In this document: positions 63,713 through 64,000 of the stretch, piece after piece
Layout: every line of letters begins with the position of its first letter
Numbering within the stretch: position 1 is the first letter of the stretch
Assembly (NCBI GenBank): GCA_963786765.1
Contig: CAWBAJ010000012.1
Location: 1-64,000, forward strand
Length of the DNA: 64,000 nucleotides
Direction: 5' to 3'
Source of the DNA: DATKNA01 sp963786765
GTDB lineage: Bacteria > Actinomycetota > Actinomycetes > Actinomycetales > Kineosporiaceae
Position numbers and translations under genes: made by a program
Notes under the pieces: model-generated
The model's database searches: none
What the model saw: only the letters and a program-made list of their open reading frames with translations
What the model was told of the DNA's origin: nothing

Positions 63713-64000
63713 CCCCCGCGGCACCGGGCCGTGGCGCGGACAGTCCGGCCGCGACCTACCGCTTGCAGGTGCGGCCCGGTTTCGGGTTCGAGGACGTCGC
63801 CGCCGTCTCCGACCACCTCGCGGCGCTCGGCGTCACGCACGTCTACCTGTCCCCGGTCCTGGCGGCGACGCCCGGGTCCCAGCACGGGTACGACGTGGTC
63901 GACCACTCCCGGCTCAACGACGACGCAGGCGGCCGTCCCGCCTTCGACCGGATGGTCGAGGTGCTGCACGAGCGCGGGCTGCTGGCGGTCGCGGACGTCG
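63709..64000 (+). CDS. treY: Maltooligosyltrehalose synthase TreY, 5' part only (window end)
   Basis: The first 97 residues. GTG 63709 overlaps the glgX stop by four bases. After a short leader the protein reads ATYRLQVRPGFGFEDVAAVS, DHLAALGVTHVYLSPVLAAT, PGSQHGYDVVDHSRLNDDAG, then VEVLHERGLLAVADV, the hallmark beginning of TreY, a GH13 intramolecular transglucosylase that turns the reducing end of maltodextrins into a trehalosyl end. TreZ would be expected downstream, outside the window. With glgX it forms the TreX-TreY(-TreZ) route. Confidence 0.94.

Overview
The window looks like two unrelated genomes joined in one contig. Bases 1 to about 24,070 carry genes typical of a soil alphaproteobacterium (DUF1127, GcvA-type LysR, MASE1 kinase with FixJ-like regulator, tartrate/D-malate dehydrogenase, MmgE/PrpD, and the transglutaminase/DUF2126/ATP-grasp/alpha-E locus), with small palindromic elements scattered between genes. 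From about 24,070 to the end, GC is visibly higher and the genes are actinobacterial: a Ddn-type F420 protein, AidB-like acyl-CoA dehydrogenase, GlgX-TreY, a MOSC-ferredoxin reductase and a tandem cyclopropane-synthase protein. The join lies inside an open frame, so a MmgE/PrpD C-terminus appears fused to a giant LysM protein; I read that as a chimera. An 80-base pure A tract at 3472-3551 is a second probable assembly scar. Many genes are broken by single-base shifts, mostly +1 insertions, which looks like sequencing error more than decay.

Left part: a broken GGDEF-EAL protein (1-1492); DUF1127 and divergent LysR (1602-3239); a MASE1 histidine kinase whose 5' end is lost in the A tract, overlapping a FixJ-like regulator (3552-5710); an acyltransferase (5785-7308); a decarboxylating dehydrogenase (7699-8775); a DUF1488-like protein, a secreted alpha/beta hydrolase, a beta-propeller protein and an LLM flavin oxidoreductase (9073-13042); then a transglutaminase-DUF2126 protein facing a transglutaminase plus ATP-grasp/alpha-E pair (13211-20677); a cyclic-nucleotide-binding methyltransferase (21140-22546); and a truncated MmgE/PrpD (23347-24070).

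Right part, 24,080-40,689 on the minus strand: four tightly packed genes (A, B, C, D) encode proteins I cannot assign. D is about 3,850 residues with a beta-rich N-terminal part and roughly 28-30 LysM-like modules. None of the four shows a signal peptide. This is one of two candidate undescribed systems.

From 41 to 50.4 kb are four small P-loop kinases (two in tandem), a GH13 glucosidase, an SDR, an MFS relic, a glycosyltransferase, a MOSC oxidoreductase and one unknown protein. From 50.5 to 56.3 kb is the second candidate system: a FeeM-like N-acyltransferase gene converging on a minus-strand run encoding an alpha/beta hydrolase, a stand-alone ACP, a fused double CFA-synthase-type methyltransferase, a Tat-exported protein and a ketosynthase. 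This parts list suits making and modifying an acyl chain on ACP and passing it to an amine. The window ends with a Ddn-like protein, a membrane GGDEF protein, a zinc-ribbon protein, YihY/BrkB, AidB-like ACAD, and the glycogen-to-trehalose genes glgX and treY (truncated by the window end). I saw no tRNA, rRNA or CRISPR.
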